Origin: Brachycybe producta
Taxonomy: Eukaryota; Arthropoda; Diplopoda; Playtdesmida; Andrognathidae
NCBI GenBank assembly: GCA_036925085.1
Contig: JAUPFP010000001.1
Location: forward strand, 12,921,854-12,985,853
DNA: 64,000 nucleotides
Direction of reading: 5' to 3'
Shown here: in pieces, positions 42,727-54,535 of the stretch
How positions within the stretch are numbered: position 1 is the first letter of the stretch
Layout of the letters: every line of letters begins with the position of its first letter
Notes under the pieces: model-generated
Seen by the model: only the letters and a program-made list of their open reading frames with translations
Told to the model about the DNA's origin: nothing
Database searches by the model: none
Program-made: the position numbers and the translations under genes

Positions 42727-45700
42727 CAGTGGCGTAGCCAGGAGGGGTCCAGGGGTCTGGACCCCCCCTTGCTGGCCAGGTAAAGATTAGATATAATTAT
42801 ATTTTCGATCATAAACACAAAAAAATTTCGTTTTTTCTTCTATTTTTAACAAAAAAAGTCCCTGTTATAGTTCACTGGAACTTGCACTAAGTTGTAGGTG
42901 TCGCCATTAGCCTACTAAGTTAGTTACAAGTGGCACATGTGTTTTGAGATGGATCTGATGATCTAATCTATCAGAGCAAATTCTTTACTATTGCATTCAA
43001 TGTAAGGGATTTGCTCCAAGTGATCAGAGCAAATTTCTCATTATGATTTAAAACAAAAGAATCACTCTGATCAATCAGAGCAAATGCAGAGTACAGACAT
43101 GTGTATGGACTACTGTAGTTACCATAAACTGAAAACTAGTGCTTGTTTTGTTTAAAAAAATACTTAAAAATCACCAAAGTGTGAGTTTCAATTTGCCTAA
43201 AAAAGTCATGGAGAGTCAGAAGAGAAAATGAACAATATTGAGCTTTTTTTCAAAAAAACCTAAAACAGTTATATCACATGCAGATGTACCAATACCAGCT
43301 ACTTCCACAGAACAGAATCTGCCAGATTCGATTTCTTCAACTGATTCCGAATCTGCAAACACAGATGACTTCATTGATAAAAACGATATATCTGCTTATG
43401 CTGAAAAAGTTGATAGTATGACAAATGAAGATAAACTGAAGGCATTAAAAAGTGTGAAAATTCTAGATGTGAGGTTTAAATTTCCTAGTCAAATTCAAAA
43501 TAAGAAAAATCTTAGTTTCCAATACAAATGGTTGCTAAGATGGGATTGGCTAGCCTATTCTGAAGCTGACAATGGTGCATATTGTAAGTTTTTTTTTTTT
43601 TTCAAAATCGGATGGAGGGCCTGGACATCAACCTTTAGCTTCACTTGTAAAAGTGAAATATACTAACTGGAAAAAAGCTACTGAAAAGTTCACAGATCAT
43701 GAAAAATCTTTTTTCATAAAAACTGTGTTGATGATGCCAAAACCCTGAGTGCATTATCAGAAAGAAAGCAGGATTCTATTGAACGTGTAGTCAACAAGGA
43801 CTTATAACGTAAAATTGAAGAAAATAGAAAATTGGTTTCAGCAGTTGTATCAGCTGTGATTTTTTGTGGCCGACAGGGCATAGCACTAAGAGGGCACCGA
43901 GATTCTGGGTTATTACAAAATTTAGATTCTCAACCAAATGAGAATGATGGTAATTTCCGTGCCTTAATTAGAAAAAATGCCAGACATGACGAAAGTTTGA
44001 AAAGTATAATAGAAAAGTGTTCCCGAAATGCAAGTTACAAGAGTCCAGAATTTCAAAATGAAGTAATTGACACAATTGGTCACATTATTCTGCAAAAGAT
44101 CATAGATAACATCAATAACTCTTACTGCTTTTCAATATTGGCAGATGAAACAGCTGATATTTCTGGTGTAGAGCAAATCTCGTTATGTGTGCACTTCATA
44201 AAATTTGAAAACCAAACACCAAAAATGTGCGAGTGCTTTTTGAGTTTTATTCCACTCCAAGATGCCACTGCTGATGGTATTTCTGATGAAATACTTCAAG
44301 GAGTAGCTTCAATAGGGCTGCCTTTGGAGAAATTACGTGGACAAGGCTACGATGGAGCTGCTGTAATGAGTGGTCAATCCAATAGCGTGCAAGCCAAAAT
44401 CAAACAAAAAGTTCCAACAGCACTTTATGGTCACTTCTAGTCACAGCCTAAACCTGGCTGTGTCCAAATCTTGTGAAATTCAGTCAATATGCAATTGTAT
44501 GGCTAACATAGCTGAGATATACAACTTTTTTAATACTCCAAAAAAGCAAGTTCTTTTAAAAGATTGTATTTCAAACATTCTTCCTGAAGCCAAAAAGGCA
44601 AAACTAATGAATCTTTGTGCCACACGATGGGTAGAAAGACATGATTCCATAAGCTGTTTTCTCGAATTAGAACCTGCTGTTATTGATGCACTGGAAAACA
44701 TAACATTATGGAACGACACAGTCTCATCAACTAAAGCACATCAATTTTTGATGGTAGTAAATCAACCCGACTTTTGTAATTCACTTCTTTGTTTGCAGAA
44801 AATATTTAGTTTAAGTACTGGTCTTTGTAGGTATTTACAAACTGTGTCTATAGATTTGGGCCAATCTGTAACTGTGGCAGAGGATGTTCTGCTTGAATTT
44901 AAAGGATATAAGGGAAAATGTTGACATAGAGTGTAATGCAATATTTCAACATGCCTTAAGGAAATCGGTCGAACGTGGCTATGCAATGAAAGTGCCAAGG
45001 ATAGCAAGCCGACAAACACACAGGTTTAATATTTCTACTACTTCTACACAACAATACTTTCGTGCTAGCATTTTTATACCACTTCTTGATGAATTTTGCA
45101 CCAACTTGGAATTAAGGTTTGTTGCACACAAGAGGATACTCCAAAGTTTTAAATGCCTGCTTCCACTAAAAACTGGAGAAACCTGTGATATCATAGAGGA
45201 TGTAAAGCATATCTGTGCATTTTATTTGAGCGATATTGACATATCAGAGGAAGAAATGATTTCAGAAGTGAAATTGTGGCAACGAAAATTTCAGAGGATG
45301 GAAAAGCTACCTGCCTCTTCAATTGAAGCTCTTTCCTCTTGTGATGAATCATTTTACCCAAATCTTTTCAAACTTCTGTGTATTCTAGTTACATTACCCG
45401 TTACAGCATGCGAACCTGAGAGGTCATTTAGCAGGCTTCGTAGATTAAAAACATATTTAAGGAATTCCACCACACATTCGAGATTAAATGGATTAGCACT
45501 TATGAATATCTACAGGGAGAAAGTACCAGAAGTTGATGATGTTAGCAAAGAATTAGCTCTTAAACCACGAAAATTGCAACTTCAGCTCTAAAGTGAGGGG
45601 TGATTAAAATAATTTTATAATTATGTAATCCTATATAGTGTATAATTAAATAAATAAAAACATTTAATTATGTGCACTGGTTGCTATTTTCAAATATTTT

Positions 45701-45825
45701 TGTTCTTTGTAAAAAATGCAAAAAAGCATGCAGGAGAGCTGCTGCATGCATCCCCATAACCATGCTCTTTTTATCTCACAAACATGTTTTGGACCCCCCT
45801 CAAACAATTCCTGGCTACGCCACTG
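42727..45825 (+). mobile_element. hAT transposon with perfect 8-bp duplication
   Basis: It begins CAGTGGCGTAGCCAGGA and ends TCCTGGCTACGCCACTG, 17-bp perfect inverted termini. GCTAGTGG flanks both ends (42719-42726 and 45826-45833). An 8-bp duplication and CAGTGG-type ends define hAT. Total length is 3099 bp. It sits in the 3' part of the Tc1-like transposase. Confidence 0.95.
43238..45591 (+). pseudogene. hAT transposase (DUF4371/ZMYM-type), frameshifted
   Basis: A TTF-like zinc-finger region (YKWLLRWDWLAYSEADNGAYC) is near 43525-43590, followed by a shift at a poly-T run. The central domain includes LRGHRDSG and ILADETADISG (with a catalytic-type Asp). The end has the hAT dimerisation motif ACEPERSFSRLRRLKTYLRN. 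At least three frame changes (near 43590, 44400 and 44900) and a stop near 43805 break it. Confidence 0.85.
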
Positions 45826-45891
45826 GCTAGTGGCATCAATGGTGAAAAGGGTGAAAGAAGTAATTAAAGCTAAGGGGGTCACATTCACTTT

Positions 45892-46690
45892 TGTAATGAC
45901 CCAACTTGGCCGTTGGTTTCGGTTTCGGCACCAGGATTGTGACAACCCAGTTTTTCTCCTTGTGGAGCGAAACTAAATCTCCTGTTGTTGTCTGCTAGGC
46001 TGGCTATTTGGCTGCCAGGCAGACGACAAAATAGCCAGCAAAGGGTCACTATCCTCCCCCAGGTGGAGCAGCCTGGGTGTGGTATATAATGGTGGCGGCC
46101 ATCATTACCTGGACAGTGAAGTTGAACCCTGAATGCTGTGTGCATGTGTATGTGCTCCGTGATTCATCAGGTGGCCAAGATGGCCACCATATCATCAATC
46201 TTCTTTGTTTAGGGGTTATTGACCTCTCCTCCTGGCTGGATTAGCCAGGAGATTCATGCTTCTATCTGCATGAGTATTTTGATATTTATCTTGAATAAAT
46301 TATCATCTTTTATTTCACTCAATCACTGCATCCGTGTGCTTATTTATTGTATTATAATCACTGGGGAAGTTACCACGGGGAGGGTGGGAATCCGGTGGGG
46401 GTATGCCGTGTTTGCACCTTCCTGTTTACGCCATGTGTTTCGTCATGTCGGCCGGTACTTCACGTCGGGATCCACGGTGAGATTCACCAGGGGTTCACGG
46501 TGGATTCTCCGTCGTTTTCGGCGGCCATTCGACCGTCGATCTGCGGGGAAGATCTTCCGACCGACGCCACCCACAGACACGGAGGACAAGAGGGTTGGCC
46601 CGTGTTTCAACCCGTCCCAAGGAGGATCAAGCAGTGGTAAGTTGGAGAAAATTTATCGGGGCATTGTAACGGCCAAGTTGGGTCGTTACA
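45892..46690 (+). mobile_element. Gypsy-type solo LTR with an inverted 5' end fragment
   Basis: From about 45938 (TGTGACAACCCAG) to 46690 (GGGTCGTTACA) the sequence matches the LTR at 54536-55344, including CTCCCCCAGGTGGAGCAGCCTGGG in part. The preceding 45892-45914 is the reverse complement of its own 3' end (AACGGCCAAGTTGGGTCGTTACA, one mismatch). Flanks CTTT and CTAT are a possible degraded duplication. It lies within the Tc1-like tail. Confidence 0.75.
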
Positions 46691-46796
46691 CTATTAACTA
46701 CATCATTAAAAAATAAATATTTTAGTTATCTTTGTTACTTTATTTTTCTTTTGTCCCAACTAATTTGCACAGTACTGTAATTGTAAAGTGAAAAGT

Positions 46797-47256
46797 ATTA
46801 AGAAACAGATCGTTAAGTTAAATCTCACTTCAATCATAATATGTACAATTGTACATTGAATCTTTGCATCAGTAAATCCCGAATAGGGTTTGTCATTCCT
46901 AAGAAAACGAATATGGGTGATGCCGTTTATGATCTATATTCTGCGGTGAGCTGCACTATATCAAGCTTGGTGATAGAATCCTCTGTGCGACACCCTTATC
47001 CATGGCTATACCGTATAATTTCTATGAAAGAATTGCACCAAGAATGGGCCCTGCACTTCATTTTGGAATTGATGTTTTGGCTGGTGTCATTAATCCCAGC
47101 TACAGGGGAGAAAATATAATTTTTCCATTTAAAAAGGGGATAGAATTGTACAAATCATTTTTGAAAAAATATACCCCGATGTGGAATTTGCAGTGATGTT
47201 GAGTGTGATGTTGAACTGCCCCAAGCACCCGTGGTGAGCTTGGTTTTGTCTCTACG
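46797..47256 (+). pseudogene. Copy 2 polB end fused to dUTPase remains
   Basis: 46797-46889 matches copy 1 polB 5520-5600. A deletion then joins directly to dUTPase at a CGAATAGGGT / TGTCATTCC junction. dUTPase motif 1 survives as GDAVYDLYS, motif 3 as GVINPSYRG, and the rest is frameshifted. The gene is dead. Confidence 0.75.
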
Positions 47257-47391
47257 AGAAATCAATGTAGTCCTATAAATCCTCATCATCCCATAAGATT
47301 ATATATACCCGTTTTAATATGAGTTTTATATAAATGGTATAATACTTGTATTGAAAAGGTGAACGTTAAATAAAATTGTAATTAAAAAGCA

Positions 47392-47836
47392 TACAGTGAT
47401 TTAGACTATAAGTAATAAATTCATTAACAATTTTATCATTTCGTAAATAAAGATGACAATGAAATACAGAAACGAAACTTTTCATAGATAGATTAGAACA
47501 TCATAAAATAGAATAGAAAATAAATATTCGCCAGAAACAGCTGTTCTCGAATGTTGGAGTATACGTGCATTGCAAGTCCAGAGTGACTTTTTTTCGTGAT
47601 GAACTGATTTATCTCATCCGTCATTGACTTCATTCCGTAACTGTCGAAATATTCAGCAATTCCATTATTGAAATAAATAGCGAGCCAGTGAGATCCAGGC
47701 TCCGACTGTTCATTAAGATTAACGATATAAAGTTTATGATTCACTCTAAAAAAGTTGGTCCCGTGCAAATACACCAGCAAACAAAATGTGTGGCAGGATG
47801 ATGAAATAACAAATATTCCAGTTGACCAGAATTCAT
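47392..47836 (-). pseudogene. Copy 2 adenain-like protease, decayed
   Basis: It matches 6378-6848. The His (GSHW) and Asp (EYFDSYG) regions are recognisable in the frame 47780-47493, but the Cys region around CGQYC is altered and shifted, and frameshifts lie near both ends. Start ATG remains at 47836. Confidence 0.8.
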
Positions 47837-47837
47837 T

Positions 47838-49078
47838 TTAATAATCGATGATGGACTGGTAAATGAAATAAAGAATGACATTCACCGTTGTTGTTCAGCA
47901 GATTTTTAAATTTCATATTTTGTAAAGACAAATTTTGACTCAAGTTGAAATGGGATCCTGATAGAGCATTTTGATCATTGGTGAGATCGAAAGCATAAAG
48001 AGAATAGCCGTTTTTAAATTCCACGAACATCACATCTACACCATCTATGCCATAATACTTGTGGCATGCAGAAAATAGCTGCTGATGACCATATTCTTTT
48101 GTACTGAAGTTTGGACTGAACTGTATCCCTGGAAACTGGGTACCATCTACCTGTAGCTCGAGAAAACTGAGGTCCTCTTGTAATGGAAATGAAACGAATT
48201 CGTTTTTAAATTTCCAGCTCGTTCATCACTATCAACAAGTCCAATCATAACAAAACTCGGTAATATGCCATTACAAATGTTGATGTTAATATCGTAGCCA
48301 CCACTGGGTTCACTGAAAGAAGTGCATTGATTCGATTGATGGGATAAATAAAATTAGACTTCAACGACTGCTCAATATGCGTTTTAACGATAGATGGATT
48401 AGGTACTCCTTTTCGTACATAAGAGGGTAGCAGATCTAATATCCACTTTGTAATTATTTTTGTCATTATCTGGTTTCAGTAAGCAAAATGCATCTTTTTG
48501 ACGAATTAATTTAATGGACAGATCGAGCATATTAGTTAAGAGGCGCCACTAATGAAAAATATCTCTGTGAAGACGTCCACCACACATGTCCATAATAGTA
48601 CTCGCTTTTGATCTTACAAAACGTTGCACTAATCCATCTGCTGGATCGGCGGTGGATGGTTTACGATCGTTAAAGATCGAGAGATAAATAAGGTTTATTC
48701 CCGGTGTTTTTTCTGCATAGAAAGGTCGTTAAATAAGCTTCATATCCATAATCGTGATCGGTGGAACTAATAATTGTATGCCCGAGAGTAACCGTAATTT
48801 CAGTAGAGTGAAAAAAAACTTTTATAGGCATGACTTTGCAAGTAGTGTCCAAAGATTTTCCACCCGCTTTTAAAATTCTTGCCCTTACATTCAGATAAAT
48901 ATCAGAAGGATCTATGTATTCATCGGCATTTCCCATGATATTGAACTCTACTGTTCACGGGATGGTATTCCTTAATGCAGTCATCCCGATTACTCGTTTG
49001 TGTCGTGGGCAAAGTAAAAATATCCAACTCACAACTCATCCTGGGCCCCGAGTCATAATGCACGAGAAAGCCACTGAT
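47838..49078 (-). pseudogene. Copy 2 major capsid protein, decayed
   Basis: It is colinear with 6850-8177. The start codon is ATC at 49078-49076 instead of ATG. Conserved phrases MGNADEYIDPSDIYLN, IEQSLKSNFIYPIN and YSLYAFDLTND lie in different frames, with a deletion near 48680. At the site where copy 1 has TGA (7382) this copy has CGA, and at the 7624 shift of copy 1 this copy reads through, so the breaks arose independently. Confidence 0.8.
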
Positions 49079-49084
49079 GTTTAT

Positions 49085-49570
49085 AGAAGATTCACAAAAT
49101 AGCTAGTTATTCTTTTATTTTGACCCGAACTTTACTTTGCTGCAGTTTTCCTTTTCTTAGCGACTTTCTTCTTCAATTCTTTCCTTTTCACGGTACACTT
49201 CATAATGGCCTTGGCTCTTCTATTTCCAGATGTTTTAGTGTTTTTTTGGTGCTTAGCTCCACCTGTCATTGTCTTCAAAAAATCATGCCCAGCTTCTGTT
49301 CCATGCCTTTTTAAGGCACTTTTGAAAGATTCCCCCGCTTCAATATCAGAAATGTTAGTTCCAGGCTTTAACAACTGCTTACTCACTGAGAGCTCTTTTT
49401 TTCAAAAAAGAGATCACAAAATGATATAACAAAGAAAAAAACCCGTATCCCCAATAATATTGAGATCCCACAAAGACGGGCAAAGAGGATCCAATTTGTT
49501 AATGATAGTTATAACACGGATCAATCGCTGATCAGCAATGGTATGGCACCCTCATTTGTGAAAAATCGAA
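49085..49570 (-). pseudogene. Copy 2 pVI/pX-like protein, decayed
   Basis: It matches 8180-8671. DIEAGESFKSALKRHGTEAG and the basic tail are visible in the frame 49386-49132. Frameshifts near 49390 and at both ends break the gene. Confidence 0.7.
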
Positions 49571-51910
49571 CACGGACAAAAATGAACTGTGGCTATCGCT
49601 ACGTCTCCACTGGTAAATAAAATTTTACGACCAAAGACATCGCTTATACGCACTTCGATACTATGTATACTTAACGTGATACTCTTTTGTATTGTAGATT
49701 GATTGTTGATTTCGGTAACTCATTCTATCAGAATCTTGAAGATGAACAGGCCTCAATAAAGGTGAAAGTATATCTCCCACAGGCTGGTACTCGATACAGT
49801 CGATATACACGAATAAGGAATGAATATCACGCTGAATATCCAAAAGGAAGTTAGCCACCCTAATAATGGGAAGTTTCGTCGTATTGCTAAGATAGTCCTC
49901 TTGAAACCCGAGCATTCTTTGGATTTTTTCCGAGAATTGAATGCTTGAATTGGGCTGAACAGTAACTTCTACACTCGATGTTGTATTGCAATATTTGAAC
50001 CAATAATTCTTTTCACTAATTAATCTCGGATTCACAATATTCTCCATTCGTCTTTTGCTTTCTAACAACTGCTGATGATAATCTTTCATATCTTGTAATC
50101 CTTGTTTTGACTTGGCTAAATTTTCTTTTTTTCGTTATACAAGGACTTTAAAATATTGTAATTAAATTCATTCGTTTCTTTTTGTAAACGAGCTGTATTG
50201 ATAAGTTTATCTTTGGCATCGTTATCGTTGGTCTTTTTTGTTCGTCCTGTAGTTTTTTAAGAAGGCACTGAATTGCTTCATCCTCTTTCCCATCAGGTCC
50301 CGGGTATGAGTCTTTTTTGGTGTTGTAATTCCTTTTCTAGATCATTTATTTTGTTTTAATATTCCGTTTGGCTGGTATTTTTATCATTAACGAGATTCTG
50401 ATAGTTAGTTTTTGAATCCTCGCACGTTTTGAGCATGTCATTCATTATGTCCACAATTGCTTGCACTCTGGCTTCTTCCGTTACCATATTTTCTTCCTCC
50501 ACATTGATATTAGCTGTAGATTTGTCTATTTATTTAATCAGCTCATTTTTGTTCAACTTTTATTCATCGAAATGAGTTGATGGCATTCACGAAAAATTCG
50601 GAAGAATGATATGCCCCGCTAGGAATGCTAATGTTGATGCTTAGACTCCTCTCCAGATCTCTGATAATAATTTCACCTTCCTTTTCATCCGCAATATTTA
50701 ACCAGGTATGCGAAAAATGAAGCTCCGCCAAGAAGACTTCGTAATCTCCGATAATTTCGATGGGTTTTGGGAGTGTTGTGCCTTCTTTGTTTCTTTATAA
50801 CTTTATTTATTAGAAAAAATAACACTTCTGTCTTGGTTCGTTTTGGCCAATGAAGACCATTAGAAATAACTTAAAGAGACTTTTTGTTTGGTTGAAAATA
50901 TTTGGTTTTCTTTATTATAAAATTGTAAAATATGAATCATTCTTTTTATTATTAAAATATAATTATAAAATAAAGTCTACACCTAATACTAGTACAATAA
51001 AAGATATACATATATGTTATTGGTCAACTATGGTTATAAAATAGCAAAATGTAAATAAACAGGTATACAAAAGTTATAAAATATCAATCTTACATTTTGG
51101 AGAAGTTGAAGTTACCTAATAAATTGAAAATATTAGAGTCCACTATGGAAGCTCAATGTGCTATGAGTACTGCAAATTTGCTTAACAGACAGTTCTCAAA
51201 TCAGACCAAGTTGGCTTATAACCAATGGTTCATTCCTGTTCTGTCACTCTTGCACCATACAGCTGCAGCCAGAACACCTGGAGTTTCAACTGTTAGGCAA
51301 CTTGACAGCTTTCCATGAGAAGTGCCAAGGTCCTAATGATCTCAGTCATCCAAATACTGGCCTTTTTATATTGTTTGCTTGCCTCTCATAGGAAACCACT
51401 GGACACTGGTGATTGGATGGTTAGTTTTTAATGTCAATTCAAATATTATTTATATTTATATTTATATTTATTAGTTTATATAACTTAGGCCTATCTGAGA
51501 GTTTATAAGAGGGGGACTTGTTATTTTGTTAAAGTTTTTTACTTCCTGGTTTTTATGCCATGTAGGGGTTTTAAGGAGGGGAGACCTTGTTTCCAAAAAC
51601 TAAAAAAAAGTTTGTATGAGACTTTTTTAGGGGGAGAGGTTTTGTGAGGGGTGTAGTTTTGTATGTCAAAACTTTTCGAAAAAGGCCCTTAAGGGCTTTT
51701 TAGGGGACGCCACAAAACTAAAAGAGGAGAACATACAAATAAAAAAATAGATTGTGAGAAAAAGAAAGATTTTTACAGAAAACAAAAAAAACATTTTACA
51801 AAAAAGTAAATTGATGTGGCATGCTTTACATGCAACAGGAGTTTCACGGTGTAATTCGTTAGTGTTGTCCGGTTAGTGTTGTCACATAAGTCTTGAGGCT
51901 CGGTCATTTT
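49548..51910 (-). pseudogene. Copy 2 penton-like gene split by a solo LTR
   Basis: The C-terminal half (50089-49661, with IRVANFLLDIQRDIHS) and the coiled-coil part (about 50140-50560) match copy 1. The A-AAA-AAG heptamer is kept at 50125-50131 in the same phase. The first 25 codons lie at 51910-51838 beyond the LTR at 50774-51837. Several other indels disrupt the N-terminal half. Confidence 0.75.
50774..51837. mobile_element. Solo LTR with GGAG duplication
   Basis: The 1064-bp segment starts TGTTGTGCC and ends CATGCAACA (TGTTG/CAACA inverted ends). GGAG flanks it at 50770-50773 and 51838-51841, and the penton-like gene is continuous with copy 1 when the insertion is ignored. Its interior has no similarity by eye to the other LTR families here. 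A run GGGGGAGAGGTTTTGTGAGGGG lies near 51630. Confidence 0.88.
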
Positions 51911-52672
51911 TGAAGTTGTTTGAAATCTCCACTTTAATCCAACTATTGTGTTTATCCGCATATCCTTTCCACTTCACCAAAAGTTGCCGGTTGCGACCTT
52001 TCCCTTTTTCAGCCACAACTTTTTCTACCCGCCAAAAATCACTATCTTTCTTGTCAATATTTTGAAGTTCTTCATCGTAAAACGTACCTTCTAATAGTTC
52101 TCCATCAATATTCACGAGATGGTATGCCGGAGGTATTCGATCGATATGGGCAGATATAATGAAAACTTCATCGGACCAATTGGGCAAGTAGCCTTTTTCG
52201 AAAGTTAGCTTTGTCGGGGCAATCTACTATTGGTAGATGGAAAGAACTGTTTAAATATATCTTTTTCATAGGTAGATGAGACTTTCTCTGGAGCCATTCC
52301 AATACTTCTATGATACGAAGCATTGTATCCTTTCACCACATGACTCAAGTGTTCAATGTACCGATAATTCCCCTTCGCTGAAAAGTATCTCCACATGCTT
52401 GATTTCAAAGTTCAATTAAAACGTTCAACAACAGCTGCTTTGACTTCATTAAAAGCGGTATAAAATCCAATACCATTTTCTTTGAGAAAGGCCTGAAAGT
52501 TTTTATTCAGGAATTCTTTACCCCTATCCGAATGAATTTTTCTCGGCCTCCTTCCACCTCGCAAAATAATTTTCGAAGAAGCGATCGTTTCTTTTCCAGT
52601 TTTTTGTTTTAATGGTTGAAACCAAGCATATTTTGAAAACACATCAATAAAAGTTAAAAGATAGTTATAACC
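51911..52672 (-). pseudogene. Copy 2 integrase, truncated
   Basis: Core and chromodomain match copy 1: SDRGKEF, AAVVERFN (catalytic Glu), RYFSAKGNYRYI and LVKWKGY. A deletion near 52215 and a shift at the C-terminus break it. Sequence stops matching after GTTATAAC at 52670, where hAT-like DNA begins; the first catalytic Asp region and the N-terminus are lost. Confidence 0.8.
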
Positions 52673-54535
52673 ATGGCTAGGAATTTTATGTTTTTACATA
52701 TTTTATTTGCAAATGCCAATCTTGATCACAGTTTTCAATATGTAATACTATTGATGAGTGTAATCCATGATTCAAAATTTAAACCACATATTTTCACATA
52801 TTTTAACCATAAATACATATTCTACATATTTTAAAGTAAAATACATATTTTGTGATTATTTTTCATATTTATGAATTTTTTTTATTTTTCTCCAAATTTT
52901 TTAATTTAATTTGAGTTGAATTTCAAAATTTGGACAATAGATGGCTGTAGACTGAATAACTGCATTTGGATGTGCAAATATGTAGGTGGGTTCTATTTTT
53001 TCATCTGCCATTTTGTGTTTATTAAAAATATAAACCATGTAATAGAGATGGACACAATAGGACAGGAATATACTTTTAATTAGTTACAAGGTATATTGGC
53101 AATATTACTTACAGTAGTGGATATGTAGTAGTGTTTAGAATAGCTTACAAACTAAACAAAGGCTTACTGTTTTGTGAAAATGTGGCAATCATTTACAACA
53201 GAAAACCATTCCTACCCCACCATGCCGAAAGTTAAAGGATCAGTAACAGACTATGTTTTAGCTTTTGGAAAAGAAGTTTTTTCAACTGATGGAAAAATAC
53301 TTTTTTGCAAAGTATGTTGTAAAAGTGTTCCTGCAAAGCAGCGCTCTCAAGTATGTTTTATTTTTTACAGCTATTGTTACAAATGTTCCCATATATATGT
53401 ATACTAATCTGTGAGTAATTTACTTAACTTGATAGGTAGTTCAGCATATAAATACTACCAAACACAAACGCTGTTGCTCGGGAAATCAAAACAAAAAAGC
53501 AAGCACTTTTAGGAGAATGCTCAACAGGACACACTTCAAAACAAAAAGAATATACTAACAACATGTGCCGAGAGCGATGATTTCTGCAGATATTCCTTTT
53601 TACAAGTTGAAGAATCGTCAGTTCAGATCATTTCTAGAAAAATATACCAACATGGACATTCCCGATGATTTGACCATGCGAAAGGTGTATCTCCCAAAAG
53701 TGTATGACGAAACGATCAATAAAATACGTCAAGCTTGTGATGGCAAAAGCATTTGGGTTTCAAAAGATGAAACACAAGATTCAATGAGAAGGAATATAGT
53801 AAATGTTATCATAGGCATACTCATCAATAATGAAGACGATGCAAACTTGGTGTTTCTTTTGAATTCTGAAGCAGTATCACAGGTGAATCATCTAACAATT
53901 GCACGTGTTTTAATGGAGCTATGACCCTATTATGGCCTGGTGGGATAATATATGACACTGTTCTATTTGTTTCTAACTGATGCTGCAAGTTACATGAAAA
54001 AGCATCAGATGGACTCTGCATTAGCTATCAGAAAATGATCCATGTAACATGTTTAGCACATGGCCTTCATTGTGTTTGTGAAACTATTCGTAACCAGTAC
54101 ACAGAAATTGATTCTTTTATTGCCAATGGAAAAAAAGTTTTTAGCAAGGCACCTAAAAGAATTCAGAAGTTTCAGGAGCTTGCACCAAATGTTCCAATGC
54201 CACCTAGCCCTGTTGTAACAAGATGGGGAACATGGTTAGAGGCAGCAAAATATTATTCAGACCATTATGAAGAGTTTTCAACTGTGGGGAGCACATTTAA
54301 TCGAAATGACGCAGCATCAATTCGAATCATATCTAAATTACTTGAAGATCCAGAACTTCGAAGAGATCTGGCCTACAGACTTGCAAACTTCAGCTTTCTG
54401 CCCATCGCAATAAAAGAATTGCAAGCAAAAGTACTACCTTCAAAAGATTCTGTTCAGTTGATTACACAAGTTAAACAAAAAGTAGACAAACTGCATGGGC
54501 TACATTGCGAAAATATATAGAGGAAGCTGGCCAAG
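52673..54535 (+). pseudogene. hAT-like transposase remnant
   Basis: After about 500 bp of AT-rich 5' DNA, a frame at 53174 encodes a CGGBP1/BED-like zinc finger (KILFCKVCCKSV). Further parts are at 53565-53924 (FRSFLEKYT; IWVSKDETQDS, catalytic-type Asp) and 54035-54520 (HVTCLAHGLHCVCE; TRWGTWLEAAKYY). Frameshifts separate the parts. The 3' end is cut at 54535 by the Gypsy LTR. No matching right terminus is in the window. Confidence 0.75.

Larger units (their letters stand above)
41790..45891 (+). mobile_element. Tc1/mariner-like element carrying a hAT insertion
   Basis: A helix-turn-helix part (ITARQIAKAVGVGKSSI) lies near 41840-41900. After a stop, a DDE domain follows in 42062-42726: FSDETHF (first D), IFQQDLAPCH (second D) and DLNLIENLW (E), a DD34E layout. 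The hAT element interrupts the 3' part. The remainder resumes at 45834 and continues to the LTR at 45892, with a tail at 46691-46790. The inverted termini were not clearly resolved. It is a dead copy. Confidence 0.8.
41322..52672. mobile_element. Polinton copy 2, decayed and nested
   Basis: Gene order and orientation equal copy 1: polB and dUTPase rightwards, then protease, MCP, pVI-like, penton-like and integrase leftwards. Sequence is close to copy 1 but with many indels. A composite insertion (about 41780-46790) replaces a short piece of polB. An LTR sits in the penton gene, and a hAT-like element cuts the integrase at 52672, so the ATPase end is missing. Confidence 0.88.

Noticed and set aside
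42800-43140. AATCAGAGCAAATT repeats as a regulatory array in the hAT element
   Set aside because: Only a few irregular copies occur, consistent with subterminal hAT repeats; too weak to list separately.
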